Of a stretch of 43,143 nucleotides of DNA, positions 1 through 8,686 are shown one piece after another. The position numbers and the translations under genes are program-made. The DNA is from CAZZCP01 sp964653235 (GTDB taxonomy: Bacteria > Bdellovibrionota > Bdellovibrionia > Bdellovibrionales > UBA840): NCBI GenBank assembly GCA_964653235.1, contig CAZZCP010000013.1, positions 1 through 43,143 on the forward strand, read 5' to 3'. Position 1 is the first letter of the stretch. Each line of letters starts with the position of its first letter. The notes under the pieces were generated by a model. It made no database searches. It saw nothing but the letters and a program-made list of their open reading frames with translations, and was not told the origin of the DNA.

Positions 1-873
1 CAAGAGCATGTGGTGGCGCATTTGCGCTTTCCCTTGTTTGGCAAAGCCACTTGGACTCTCTATGGAGATATGGCCTCTGAAAAATCAGAGATCGATGTGG
101 GGGTGCAGCTGAGCTTTCCCCTCACTGAGACCTATGAGCTAATGCTCTTTACCAGCTCGCCCGATTTAACCCGAAACAACAAGTCTTTAAATGATGATGA
201 GTTTGTTCGCTCCCCAAGATCTTATGGCTTGGTGTTTGATCGCAAGGCAAAAGACTTTCGTTTTCGCTTGGCAAGTCGTTTTGACAAGATGTTTGAGTGG
301 CTACTGCCCTTTGAAGATCAAAGGCGCTTTGGCCGAAGACGAAGTCTGCAGTTAACCAGTGAAGCCAAACTCAGTGAAAGCATCACTTTAAGAACAAAAA
401 ACTTCTACTCCAATCAATTTGAATCGGTGCAGTTGATTTCAACCCCAGCAGATCAAAACAATTTTAATGAAGAATTGATTGAGAATTATATCGAAGTTCA
501 ACAAGATCTTGAAGAAACTTGGCTCAGATACGGTATTTATCAAAAAGACTTTGGTTTTGATACTACTGCGGGTGATATTCGTATGCAGTCCTATGTTCCC
601 CGCCTCACTTGGTACCATCCTCTCAATGCATCGGGAGTCTTTGGTAACTATGGCATTGGCTATGACTTTACCTATTTTGAATCTAAGGGCGAGGCCAGTC
701 TTCGCAGCACAGAGTCTTGCCGAGATTGCGGCGAGAATCGCGTTAATTTCAGCACCGATTTAAAATTTAAAAATGGAATCTTCTTAAGGCTATTCTTGAC
801 CTTTGATCTTGATGATTTTGGTACCGGCTCCTCTTTTGAGGGCGGAAACGGTCAGTTTTTTGCAGAGTTTTAG
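1..873 (+). CDS. C-terminal part of an outer-membrane-like protein (5' end outside window)
   Basis: The reading frame is open from base 1 (Gln-Glu-His-Val...), so the true start lies upstream and only the last 290 residues are visible. The protein has many short alternating hydrophobic/polar stretches rich in Tyr, Phe and Leu, and ends in Phe (FFAEF), as beta-barrel outer-membrane proteins often do. A Cys-x-x-Cys pair (ESCRDCGEN) lies near residue 241. No family is recognised. Its TAG stop overlaps the TAA stop of the convergent lipoprotein gene by 4 bp. A surface or porin-like role is inference from composition only. Confidence 0.6.
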   Translation, partial: QEHVVAHLRFPLFGKATWTLYGDMASEKSEIDVGVQLSFPLTETYELMLFTSSPDLTRNNKSLNDDEFVRSPRSYGLVFDRKAKDFRFRLASRFDKMFEWLLPFEDQRRFGRRRSLQLTSEAKLSESITLRTKNFYSNQFESVQLISTPADQNNFNEELIENYIEVQQDLEETWLRYGIYQKDFGFDTTAGDIRMQSYVPRLTWYHPLNASGVFGNYGIGYDFTYFESKGEASLRSTESCRDCGENRVNFSTDLKFKNGIFLRLFLTFDLDDFGTGSSFEGGNGQFFAEF

Positions 874-1934
874 GGTATTGGCAATTCATCTGTTGGAATT
901 TCACCCGTGTAACAATGCTCTTGTTCAAAATTTCGATCGCTTCTTTGAACAATGCCAAAACCATCAATCAAAGCCTGTTTTCTTTCGCGAACAATCTCGC
1001 GAAACTGCCTGCGAACATTCTGCAATCGGTTTTCAAGCAAAAATTCAAGCTTTTGCCTTTCGGTTGCATTGGGGTTTGAGCTTAAAAAGTCATCGTAAGC
1101 ATTGCGATTGCTGCGAAAAAAACCGCCATTTTGAACCACGATATCAAACAAAAACAAATACGAGCGAATCTCTGATAAGCCAAAGCGATCCATATAAGAT
1201 AGAGCACGATTGTGAATGCGAATTGCTGCCATAAGCTGTTGATTGCGATACAATGGAGCGATAGCAAGCTCTAAAAAGCTTTTGCGCCAGTCTTCTTTAA
1301 AAACACCGCTATTGGGTTCATAAATTGTTTCTTCGGCCCAGCGAACCGACTCTCGATCAACAAAAGGACTCACACCTATATCTAAAAAAGAAATTTGTTT
1401 ATCTGCTTCTGCAAAAAGCTGAAAGCTTTCTCTTTTTGAATTGTCTTGCCAAGCACTGAGCATCGCCATAATTTGATTGTAATTCTCTAAACTAAAGTGA
1501 CTTTGAAAGCTGGCATCATCCATCTGTTGATAGCCGAGCAAAAGGGGCTGCAGCGACTTTTGCCCTAAATTTTGTTGCAACAGACCTAGACTCATGCCTT
1601 GATCATCAAAGTTGTTGGCCAGGTTTTGCCAGCCGTCATTTCCCTCAAAACTACCCGTGATATTTAAACCCAGAGCAAAGAGATTGATTTCTATAGTGCT
1701 CATCTCGGCAGGCAAAGTTACATCTTTAAAATCAAGCAGGCTGCAAATCACCAAAACAGAATCAATATCACCCTCTTTAATATCTTCAAATCCTGGGGGG
1801 GCAATCTCTTTTGCCGGTGGTTTCTGATCAGTAACCGGCGGAGTTTCAGTTTGATTTGCCAGACCAGAGGCAGAGATTTTATCTTGGCAAGAGAGTAAAA
1901 AAAGACAAAGTGGCAGGATAAGAAATTTACTCAT
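870..1934 (-). CDS. Lipoprotein of unknown function, 354 aa
   Basis: The N-terminus is a short lipoprotein signal with the lipobox LLSC, making C16 the predicted lipidated Cys. A Pro-rich linker follows (about residues 26-48), then a mostly helical, charged domain rich in Arg and Gln. No known domain is recognised. The stop codon overlaps that of the convergent gene by 4 bp. The ATG at 1934 has no good ribosome binding site, but the signal peptide starts right there, which supports it. The upstream intergenic region holds a 175-bp inverted-repeat element that ends 86 bp before this start and may affect its promoter. Confidence 0.8.
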   Translation of the reverse strand: MSKFLILPLCLFLLSCQDKISASGLANQTETPPVTDQKPPAKEIAPPGFEDIKEGDIDSVLVICSLLDFKDVTLPAEMSTIEINLFALGLNITGSFEGNDGWQNLANNFDDQGMSLGLLQQNLGQKSLQPLLLGYQQMDDASFQSHFSLENYNQIMAMLSAWQDNSKRESFQLFAEADKQISFLDIGVSPFVDRESVRWAEETIYEPNSGVFKEDWRKSFLELAIAPLYRNQQLMAAIRIHNRALSYMDRFGLSEIRSYLFLFDIVVQNGGFFRSNRNAYDDFLSSNPNATERQKLEFLLENRLQNVRRQFREIVRERKQALIDGFGIVQRSDRNFEQEHCYTGEIPTDELPIP

Positions 1935-2020
1935 GTAAAAAATATAATAAAGCTTTATCTAACAGAAGAAAACCTGCAAAGAAATTTCAAGACCTTTTCT
2001 CAGAATTTTGAAACATCACC

Positions 2021-2195
2021 AGCTGCTCCCTTTTATTTCACTTCGGACGTCCGTCCGAGAGTAGATAAATATCTAAAATATAAATACTATTCTGTTCGAT
2101 ATTGTTTTGTTTTTGATGCAATCTCGGACAAGTATACTAGATCATCGAAAGTGCGAATGAATTTAGTAGAAAAAGTGAAATAAAAGGGAGCAGCT
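2021..2195 (-). repeat. 175-bp terminal-inverted-repeat element, copy 1 (reverse orientation)
   Basis: Both ends carry a perfect 23-bp inverted repeat beginning AGCTGCTCCCTTTTATTTCA (2021-2043 and 2173-2195). Reverse-complemented, the interior aligns without gaps to copies at 13605-13779 and 18540-18714, sharing blocks such as ATTCATTCG, CTAG.ATACTT and CTCGGACG. No ORF is present. This copy has a perfect internal hairpin TCGGACG-tc-CGTCCGA near its left end. It sits in the divergent spacer between a lipoprotein and a TRAP transporter gene. It is either a miniature mobile element or a structured RNA/DNA element. Confidence 0.9.
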
Positions 2196-2308
2196 GATAA
2201 AATAAAAGATTTTCCCTATGCAATTGTCTTTGCATATCTTATATTTGTCGAAATCAAGAAAAAATTTCAAAATCAATGAGCTTAGGATTTGTTTCGTATG
2301 GAGGTTTT

Positions 2309-3280
2309 ATGAAGATTTTAGCGCTCTTATGCATGCTTTTTGGAAGTATAGCACTCGCAAAAACCACATACATCTCTATTGGTACAGGTTCTGTTACAGG
2401 CGTTTACTACCCCACCGGTGGTGCCATAGCGAAACTGATCAATAAAAAAAGCCGCAAAATGAAAATTAAGGCCAGTGTTGAATCTACTGCCGGATCTGTA
2501 TTTAATATCAATTCTGTTGTAAACGGCGATCTTCAATTTGCGATTGCTCAATCTGATCGTCAGTTTCAGGCATACAATGGAATGGATGCTTGGAAAGGAA
2601 AAAAACTCAGCAAATTGCGCTCAGTTTTTAGTCTTCACCCAGAAATTGTTACTTTGGTTGCCGCTGTCGATAAAAAGATCTTTAGCGTCAAAGATCTTAA
2701 AGGAAAAAAAGTGAACATTGGAGCTTTCGGCACAGGTCAGAGACAAAATGCCATTGAGGTTTTAAAAGCTTTAGGTATTGATTATGAAAAAGACTTTCAA
2801 GCCGAATCTTTAAAAGCATCTGAAGCCCCAAGCATGCTGCAAGACAGCCGTATCGATGCTTTTTTCTTTACCGTAGGACATCCAAACGGGGCGATCCAGC
2901 AAGCCACCAATGGCGGCACGAAAGTGAATTTTGTGCCTATTGAGGGAGTGGATGATCTGATTAAAAACAATCCTTATTATACCAAAGTAGAGATTCCGGT
3001 GAAAAACTACCCCAATGCGAAAAATGATAAAAACGTTCCCTCGATAGGCATGAAAGCACTATTGGTCACTTCAGAAAATGTTGCAGAAGATGTGGTCTAC
3101 CAAGTGACCAAAGAAATTTTTGAAAACCTAGATGCATTTCGCAAGCTGCATCCGGCTCTAGAAGATTTAAGCCAAGAAAATATGATTGAAGCCATGTCAG
3201 CACCCATTCATAAAGGTGCTTTGAAGTATTACAAAGAAATCGGTCTTGCTAAAAAGATCAAACCTGAACTGATTCTATAA
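2309..3280 (+). CDS. TRAP transporter solute-binding protein, TAXI family
   Basis: This is a periplasmic substrate-binding protein of a tripartite ATP-independent (TRAP) transporter. The signal peptide (about residues 1-17, ending SIALA) is followed by the TAXI signature region ISIGTGSVTGVYYPTGGAI. Later blocks such as GAFGTGQRQNA and PSIGMKALLVTS are also typical. The length of 323 residues fits the family. The ATG at 2309 was chosen because GGAGG lies 5 bases upstream and the signal peptide begins there; an ATG at 2276 in frame lacks such a site. The fused permease starts 2 bp after its stop, so the two form one transporter. The substrate cannot be read from sequence; dicarboxylates, glutamate or similar are typical for the family. 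Confidence 0.9.
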   Translation: MKILALLCMLFGSIALAKTTYISIGTGSVTGVYYPTGGAIAKLINKKSRKMKIKASVESTAGSVFNINSVVNGDLQFAIAQSDRQFQAYNGMDAWKGKKLSKLRSVFSLHPEIVTLVAAVDKKIFSVKDLKGKKVNIGAFGTGQRQNAIEVLKALGIDYEKDFQAESLKASEAPSMLQDSRIDAFFFTVGHPNGAIQQATNGGTKVNFVPIEGVDDLIKNNPYYTKVEIPVKNYPNAKNDKNVPSIGMKALLVTSENVAEDVVYQVTKEIFENLDAFRKLHPALEDLSQENMIEAMSAPIHKGALKYYKEIGLAKKIKPELIL

Positions 3281-3282
3281 TA

Positions 3283-5334
3283 ATGAGCCAAAACTTAGAA
3301 GAAAATGAAATTCAAGATTGGATGGAGACCACAGAATTTGGTGGTCGAAGACCCACGGGTTTTTCTAAATATTTGATTGAGATTCTTGCTGGTTCATGGG
3401 CTATTTTTCAGTTTATTTTACCTAAATTTTTATTTATCAATTCAGTGATTGTTCGCTCGATTCATTTGGCATTTGCCATCAGCTTGGTCTATTTATGCTA
3501 TCCTGCAATTAAGAACCAAAACTTAGTTGAGAAGCTAAAAAAAGGTCCTAGGATTTTTAGTTTTCTTTATGACTCCAAAATGAATCCTGTAGACTTTATT
3601 TTGGCAATTATAGCAGCCGCAGCGGCTTTGTATTTGGCTTTTGACTTTGAAGGTATTGGTAGACGAGCCGGGATGCCCATTCAAAGAGACTATGTGTTCG
3701 GGATATTACTATTGGTTTTGCTGGTAGATGCAGCTCGAAGATCTCTTGGCTTGGCTCTGCCGGTAATTGCGACGCTTTTTATTGCTTATAGTTTTTTCAG
3801 TGAGAGCATGCCCGAGATCATTGCTTTTCAGAATGCGACCGTGTCGAAAGTTCTTAACAAATTGGTTTTAAGTTCTCAAGGTGTGTTTGGAGTGCCTTTG
3901 GATGTGTCTGCTTCAACGGTTTTTTTGTTCGTACTCTTTGGGGCTATGCTTGATAAAGCAGGTGGAGGAAAGTATTTTACCGATCTTGCTTTTAGCTTAC
4001 TGGGCCGATACAAAGGCGGACCAGCAAAAGCGGCCGTGCTTGCAAGTGGTATCACGGGCATGGTTTCAGGCTCAAGTATTGCCAATACGGTAACTACCGG
4101 AACATTTACAATACCTTTGATGAAGAGAACTGGCTTTCCAGGTACCAAAGCGGCTGCTGTCGAAGTTGCAGCATCAACCAATGGCCAGTTAATGCCTCCG
4201 ATTATGGGGGCAGCTGCATTTATAATCGCAGAGTACTGCAATCTTAGCTATTTCGAAGTGGTTAAGGCCGCATTTATTCCTGCCATAGTCTCCTACATTG
4301 CACTTATTTTTATTGTACATATTGAAGCAACCAAATTAGGTTTAAACGCGGTAAAGGTCGATCTACCAGAGTTTTGGAAGACTTTTAAAACTGGCATTCA
4401 TTTTATGATTCCCTTATTCTTTTTGATTTACCAGCTGGTTTACCTAAGAAGGTCTGCAAGTCTCTCGGCTTTTTATGCAATCTCTGCATTGATGGTTTTA
4501 ATCTGGGCAAAGCAAATTTTTGATGTCCGATCTGAACCCAAGAAATACCTAAGGGCTAGTCTTATAGCAGCTTTAGAAATTTGGCAAAGTTTTGTGATGG
4601 GTTCTAAAAATATGATGTCCATAGGAGTTGCTGTTGCTGCGGCTGGAATTATCGTTGGCATTGTAACTCTTGGTTTGGGTGGAGTCATTACTGATCTGAT
4701 CGATATCATTTCAGGAGGCTCTCTAATGTTAATGCTTTTAATTACCGCTATTGTCAGTCTCTTACTTGGCATGGGTTTACCTACAACTGCAAATTATATT
4801 GTAATGGCCTCATTGACGGCTCCAGCCATTGTTGCACTATCTGGTGATTTGGGCCTTAAGGTCCCCCTAATAGCTGCCCATCTTTTTTGTTTTTACTTTG
4901 GAATTTTGGCAGATGATACTCCACCTGTTGGACTGGCTGCATATGCGGCAGGCGCTATTGCCAAAGAAGATCCGATTAAAGTAGGCATCCAAGGCTTTAC
5001 CTATGATATGCGAACTGCCCTTTTGCCTTTTATGTTTATCTTTAATACCGATTTGTTGTTGGTGGGAGTCGACTCAATCTGGATGAGTATTGTGATTTTC
5101 TTTACCGCCTTGATCGCAATGTTTGCTTTTTCTTCATTGGTACAAAAGTGGTTAATTGTAAAAAACAGTCTTTTTGATTCGATACTATTGCTTGCAAGCT
5201 CATTTATCTTGTTTCGCCCCGACGCGATGGACGAATATACAGCGATCGGACTTATGAGCTGGAAGATCATTGGTATTGCCATATTTTCATTTGTGGTTTT
5301 TTCTCAATACATGCGTGCAAAGAAGCTGAGCTAA
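3283..5334 (+). CDS. TRAP transporter fused permease (4TM-12TM)
   Basis: This 683-residue, highly hydrophobic inner-membrane protein joins the small (DctQ-like) and large (DctM-like) TRAP membrane subunits in one chain, as is usual in TAXI systems. The conserved large-subunit motif GMGLPTTANYIV lies near residue 493, and GSSIANTVTTG and STNGQLMPPIMGAAAF are further hallmarks. It imports the solute delivered by the binding protein at 2309-3280, using an ion gradient (family knowledge). The ATG follows the upstream stop by 2 bp with no strong ribosome binding site, so translation is probably coupled. The next gene starts on the very next base after its stop. Confidence 0.93.
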   Translation: MSQNLEENEIQDWMETTEFGGRRPTGFSKYLIEILAGSWAIFQFILPKFLFINSVIVRSIHLAFAISLVYLCYPAIKNQNLVEKLKKGPRIFSFLYDSKMNPVDFILAIIAAAAALYLAFDFEGIGRRAGMPIQRDYVFGILLLVLLVDAARRSLGLALPVIATLFIAYSFFSESMPEIIAFQNATVSKVLNKLVLSSQGVFGVPLDVSASTVFLFVLFGAMLDKAGGGKYFTDLAFSLLGRYKGGPAKAAVLASGITGMVSGSSIANTVTTGTFTIPLMKRTGFPGTKAAAVEVAASTNGQLMPPIMGAAAFIIAEYCNLSYFEVVKAAFIPAIVSYIALIFIVHIEATKLGLNAVKVDLPEFWKTFKTGIHFMIPLFFLIYQLVYLRRSASLSAFYAISALMVLIWAKQIFDVRSEPKKYLRASLIAALEIWQSFVMGSKNMMSIGVAVAAAGIIVGIVTLGLGGVITDLIDIISGGSLMLMLLITAIVSLLLGMGLPTTANYIVMASLTAPAIVALSGDLGLKVPLIAAHLFCFYFGILADDTPPVGLAAYAAGAIAKEDPIKVGIQGFTYDMRTALLPFMFIFNTDLLLVGVDSIWMSIVIFFTALIAMFAFSSLVQKWLIVKNSLFDSILLLASSFILFRPDAMDEYTAIGLMSWKIIGIAIFSFVVFSQYMRAKKLS

Positions 5335-6345
5335 ATGCAAGAATGCTTTTTTGTTGTCACCCCAGGGCTAGAGGACTTGGCACAAAGAGAGCTTCATGAA
5401 AAATGGCAGCTTCTCTTTAAACTTCCAATAGAATCAAAAAAAGTCTATGGCGGAATCGAACTCAAAGAGGAACTTGAAAATATTTTGTCGATTCAAGGCT
5501 ACCTAAAAATACCAACTCGCATCTTGCTGAGATTGACCAAGTTTCGCTGTCGTGACTTTCCAAAGCTCTATCATAAATTAAAGAAGTTCAACTGGAATGA
5601 ATTTGTCTCAGCCGAGCAAGTCGAGTTTCAAGCAAGCTCACAGCAATCGAGATTAATGCATAGCCAAAGAATCATCGATACTGCTGAAAAAGCCTTTCAA
5701 GACTATCGCCGAGCTTTTACAGCAAAAAAAACAGAACAAAAAAAACAAGAAATCTATCTTCGATTCAACCAAGATGAATGCCAAGTGAGTCTCAATTTAA
5801 GCGGTGATGCTCTCTATAAAAGAGGTTACAAAAAATTTGTTAGTGATGCTCCTTTGAGAGAGTCGATCGCATCAGCCATGTATTATAGTTTGTTGTGCAA
5901 CTCTTGCAAGCCTACAAAGATTCTTGATCCATTTTGCGGGGCAGGAACACTCTTGATCGAGGCCAATGAGTTTTACAATGCGAATGCTTATCGTTTTAAA
6001 AAAGCTCGCTTGAAAGATCAGAACTTGACCTTGTTTGGTAATGATATTTCTGAAAAAGCGCTAGAATCTTGTAAGAAAAATCTGAATAAAATCTTAATTG
6101 ATGCAAACTTGAGTTGTTCTGATTATCAAAAAATTCCAATGCGAGATTATGATTTGATTATAAGCAACCCGCCTTACGGAAAGAGAATCAGCAATCAAAT
6201 TAGTAATTTACCATTGATTCTAAAAGAAAAATTTCAATGCCCTGTTGCGCTGCTCTTGCCTTCTAGTTTTAATTTAAGCTCTGGTGATCTTCTATTTCAA
6301 ACGAGCAATGGCGGAATCTTAGTTGATTTTCGAGTGTGGAGATAA
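5335..6345 (+). CDS. THUMP-domain N6-adenine/guanine-type RNA methyltransferase (RlmL-N/UPF0020-like)
   Basis: This 336-residue class I SAM-dependent methyltransferase probably modifies rRNA. The N-terminal part (residues 3-150) resembles the ferredoxin-like plus THUMP RNA-binding region (FVVTPGLEDLAQREL). SAM motif I is DPFCGAGT at 198-205 and the catalytic motif is NPPY at 278-281, the type found in amino-group methylases. E. coli RlmL makes m2G2445 of 23S rRNA with a similar N-terminal half; whether this protein has that target is inference. It starts directly after the permease stop (TAAATG), so it is translated from the TRAP mRNA although functionally unrelated. An AT-rich terminator follows. 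Confidence 0.85.
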   Translation: MQECFFVVTPGLEDLAQRELHEKWQLLFKLPIESKKVYGGIELKEELENILSIQGYLKIPTRILLRLTKFRCRDFPKLYHKLKKFNWNEFVSAEQVEFQASSQQSRLMHSQRIIDTAEKAFQDYRRAFTAKKTEQKKQEIYLRFNQDECQVSLNLSGDALYKRGYKKFVSDAPLRESIASAMYYSLLCNSCKPTKILDPFCGAGTLLIEANEFYNANAYRFKKARLKDQNLTLFGNDISEKALESCKKNLNKILIDANLSCSDYQKIPMRDYDLIISNPPYGKRISNQISNLPLILKEKFQCPVALLLPSSFNLSSGDLLFQTSNGGILVDFRVWR

Positions 6346-6349
6346 TTTT

Positions 6350-6378
6350 CAAAATAAATAGTTTTTATTTTGATTTTT
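6350..6378 (+). terminator. AT-rich intrinsic terminator
   Basis: A perfect 9-bp stem, CAAAATAAA (6350-6358) with TTTATTTTG (6364-6372), has a 5-nt loop and is followed by ATTTTT. It begins 5 bp after the methyltransferase stop and would end the TRAP-methyltransferase transcript. The stem is weak because it is nearly all A:T. Confidence 0.5.
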
Positions 6379-6434
6379 CTATGTTTTCGTTAAAAGATAA
6401 ATATTGAAGATAAGAATTTCGACCTGGTGGGGGC

Positions 6435-7748
6435 ATGAACAAAATTTTAATTGTAGAAGACAACAAAGAACTTGCTGAGATATTGATTGATGCTCTTGAA
6501 GATGAAAATTACCAGGCAACTTGGGTGGAAAATGGTCTAAAGGCCGTAGAATATCTTAAAGAGAATCAAACCGATTTAGTTATCTCTGATATACAAATGC
6601 CTGAAATGGATGGAGTTCAACTCTTAAGCTGGATTAGAAAACAAGACCTTCACCTTCCTTTTATCGTGATCAGCGGATTTTCAAAAAACCTTGAGAGCCA
6701 TCCAGAATTTATAAACCAAATCGACGAGTATTTAGAAAAACCTTTTTACAAAAATCAAATACTTGATGCCGTTCATTTATGTTTAGGTAAAAAAAATGTA
6801 CATGCAGACACCAGTGGCCTCTTTGTTAAAGTGCCAATTCAAGATATCGAAGTTATGGATCATGCTAGGTTTGATATTTTTGTCAAACTTGAAGATGGTC
6901 ATACTGTAAAAGTCTTTCGAAAATCAGAGAAGATTGATGCAGGAAGAATCAAAAATTACAAAGAAAAAAAAATGCCGAATTTCTATGTGAAAAGAATTGA
7001 TTTTCAAAAATTGATCGAGTTTCAAAATTATTTTTTAGCAGCCGTGAGTTGTGACCAGAAGGTCGAACTAAAAGAAAAAGTAGAACTTTTAAGCCTTACA
7101 GGAGAGATGATCCAAGAAAAAATATGGGATGGAAATTTCAAACAAGAAGACTTTGAAAATGCCAAACTCTATGCACAAACTGCATTGTCTATTTTTATTG
7201 AAAGAGAAGATTCCTTTAAATTATTAAAAGACTTTTCAACATACTATGTTGATCAATACAGTCATTCTATTGCTGTTGCAATGATATGCAATATGATTGC
7301 AGGTCGATTCGATATGATGACCTACAAAGAAAAATTCAATATCACTCTTGCTGCTATTTTACATGATATTGGAAAAACCAAATTAACAGACGAAATTCTC
7401 AATACTCCTTTGGCTCAAATGGGTTTTCGACAAAGAGAAGAATACTATAAGCATGTTGATTTTGGGGTTCAAATTCTTCTCAATCTAAATGAGGTTCCTA
7501 ATGAAATTATTAGACTTGTGCAATTTCATCACCGCTTTCGAAATGGAGAGGGCTTCCCAGTAGAGCTAGATGCAAAAAATGTAGATTACCGAATTCAAAT
7601 CTTGCAAGCTGCGAATTTGTTTTGCGAGACTTACTACCGCTTGAAAATACACAATCCCAGCTTAAGAAATCCAGAAAAAATTCTGCGAGACTTTGATAAG
7701 AAAATCGAAAAGAAAATCCTGGATGCTTTTGCGGAGTGTTTTATCTAA
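6435..7748 (+). CDS. Response regulator with degenerate HD-GYP output domain
   Basis: A two-component receiver domain (residues 3-118) has the phosphoacceptor D52, acidic pair E8/D9 and the KPF Lys at 102. A linker of about 130 residues follows, then an HD hydrolase domain with HDIGK (HD at 310-311). HD-GYP proteins normally hydrolyse cyclic di-GMP and carry HHE...DGxGYP. Here the region reads FHHRFRNGEGFP (364-375), so the Glu after HH is Arg and GYP is GFP. It may therefore be a binding or signalling protein rather than an active phosphodiesterase (inference). GGTGGGGG just upstream of the ATG is the ribosome binding site. No partner kinase is adjacent. The stop overlaps the convergent gene by 4 bp. 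Confidence 0.85.
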   Translation: MNKILIVEDNKELAEILIDALEDENYQATWVENGLKAVEYLKENQTDLVISDIQMPEMDGVQLLSWIRKQDLHLPFIVISGFSKNLESHPEFINQIDEYLEKPFYKNQILDAVHLCLGKKNVHADTSGLFVKVPIQDIEVMDHARFDIFVKLEDGHTVKVFRKSEKIDAGRIKNYKEKKMPNFYVKRIDFQKLIEFQNYFLAAVSCDQKVELKEKVELLSLTGEMIQEKIWDGNFKQEDFENAKLYAQTALSIFIEREDSFKLLKDFSTYYVDQYSHSIAVAMICNMIAGRFDMMTYKEKFNITLAAILHDIGKTKLTDEILNTPLAQMGFRQREEYYKHVDFGVQILLNLNEVPNEIIRLVQFHHRFRNGEGFPVELDAKNVDYRIQILQAANLFCETYYRLKIHNPSLRNPEKILRDFDKKIEKKILDAFAECFI

Positions 7749-8176
7749 GATTTCTTTGCAAATTGATTTTCAATCCAAGAGAAAAATCTCATACCCACCA
7801 ACATCGATGCTGCAAATATAAAAATATCGGAGTTCAAACTCACCATCGATGTCATTGCCGGGCCAGGACAAAATCCCCCTAATCCCCAACCAATGCCAAA
7901 AAGGGCTGAGCCTAGCAAAAGCTTAAGGTTGATATCTTTTTTTGTGGGTATATGAAAAATGTCATCTAAAAGAGGAGTTTTCGTCTTTGGCATCGCTGTG
8001 TAGTAAAACAGCATATTGGTTGCAATTCCACCAATCATAACAAAAATCAAACTTGGGTCCCAATCGCCAAAGAAATCAAGAAAACCAATTACTTTTTCTG
8101 GTTGAGTCATTTTAGAAATACCTAAACCAAGAGCAAACAAAAAACCAACAAGAAGAGAAGATATATTTCGAATCAT
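7745..8176 (-). CDS. YeeE/YedE-type transport protein, half 2 (DUF6691-like)
   Basis: This 143-residue membrane protein has about four hydrophobic segments and the motif GIGWGLGGFCPGPA, characteristic of the second half of YeeE/YedE proteins. In full-length TsuA-type transporters, conserved Cys residues in such motifs relay thiosulfate across the inner membrane; the GGFCPGP Cys is present here. It is encoded after the other half with a 1-nt stop/start overlap (TGATG), so the pair probably forms one heteromeric channel. Sulfur-compound uptake or transport is inferred from the family. The other possibility is persulfide transport, as proposed for split pairs near sulfur dioxygenases, but no such gene is adjacent. 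Confidence 0.85.
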   Translation of the reverse strand: MIRNISSLLVGFLFALGLGISKMTQPEKVIGFLDFFGDWDPSLIFVMIGGIATNMLFYYTAMPKTKTPLLDDIFHIPTKKDINLKLLLGSALFGIGWGLGGFCPGPAMTSMVSLNSDIFIFAASMLVGMRFFSWIENQFAKKS

Positions 8177-8598
8177 CAGTAAACTCCAAAAACAAATTTA
8201 AACAAATATACACTCAAAATGCCAAAACCTAAAAAAGTACAAGTTGCGATGATCGATCGAAGAGAAAGCCTGGTAATGCCGCAAATACCATGACCACTGG
8301 TGCAGCCGCCGCCCATTGCAGTGCCAAAGCCAACAATCAAACCAGCTGCTATCAATCGAGAAATATCATACTCTGGTATACGAAAGGCCTCAGGTTGTAA
8401 GAGTAGTATCACTCCGCCGCCACCAAGAATACCTAACAAAAAACTCACTCTCCAAGCTGTATCGTTTTTAGTGAAGCGAAAGATTCCGTTAAAAATTCCA
8501 CTAGCCCCCATCACTCGGCCGTTAAAAAACAGCATCAGTGCCGCAGCAAAACCAATGAGTATTCCCCCAACTAGCGCATTGATCCAATCTTGTTCCAT
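8176..8598 (-). CDS. YeeE/YedE-type transport protein, half 1
   Basis: This 140-residue integral membrane protein has about four transmembrane segments. The signature GGGCTSGHGICGI (starting near residue 97) contains the two Cys typical of YeeE/YedE (TsuA-like) sulfur-compound transporters. It is first in a two-gene operon with the DUF6691-like half. Its ATG is preceded by a weak AAGGAA. The operon is divergent from the FadL-like gene with an 88-bp spacer. Confidence 0.88.
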   Translation of the reverse strand: MEQDWINALVGGILIGFAAALMLFFNGRVMGASGIFNGIFRFTKNDTAWRVSFLLGILGGGGVILLLQPEAFRIPEYDISRLIAAGLIVGFGTAMGGGCTSGHGICGITRLSLRSIIATCTFLGFGILSVYLFKFVFGVY

Positions 8599-8686
8599 AA
8601 AAATTCCTTTTTGACTTTAAATTTAATATGCATTTTCATTTATTATATTCAATCTGCAAAAAATAAATATAACAAGGATGATAAAC

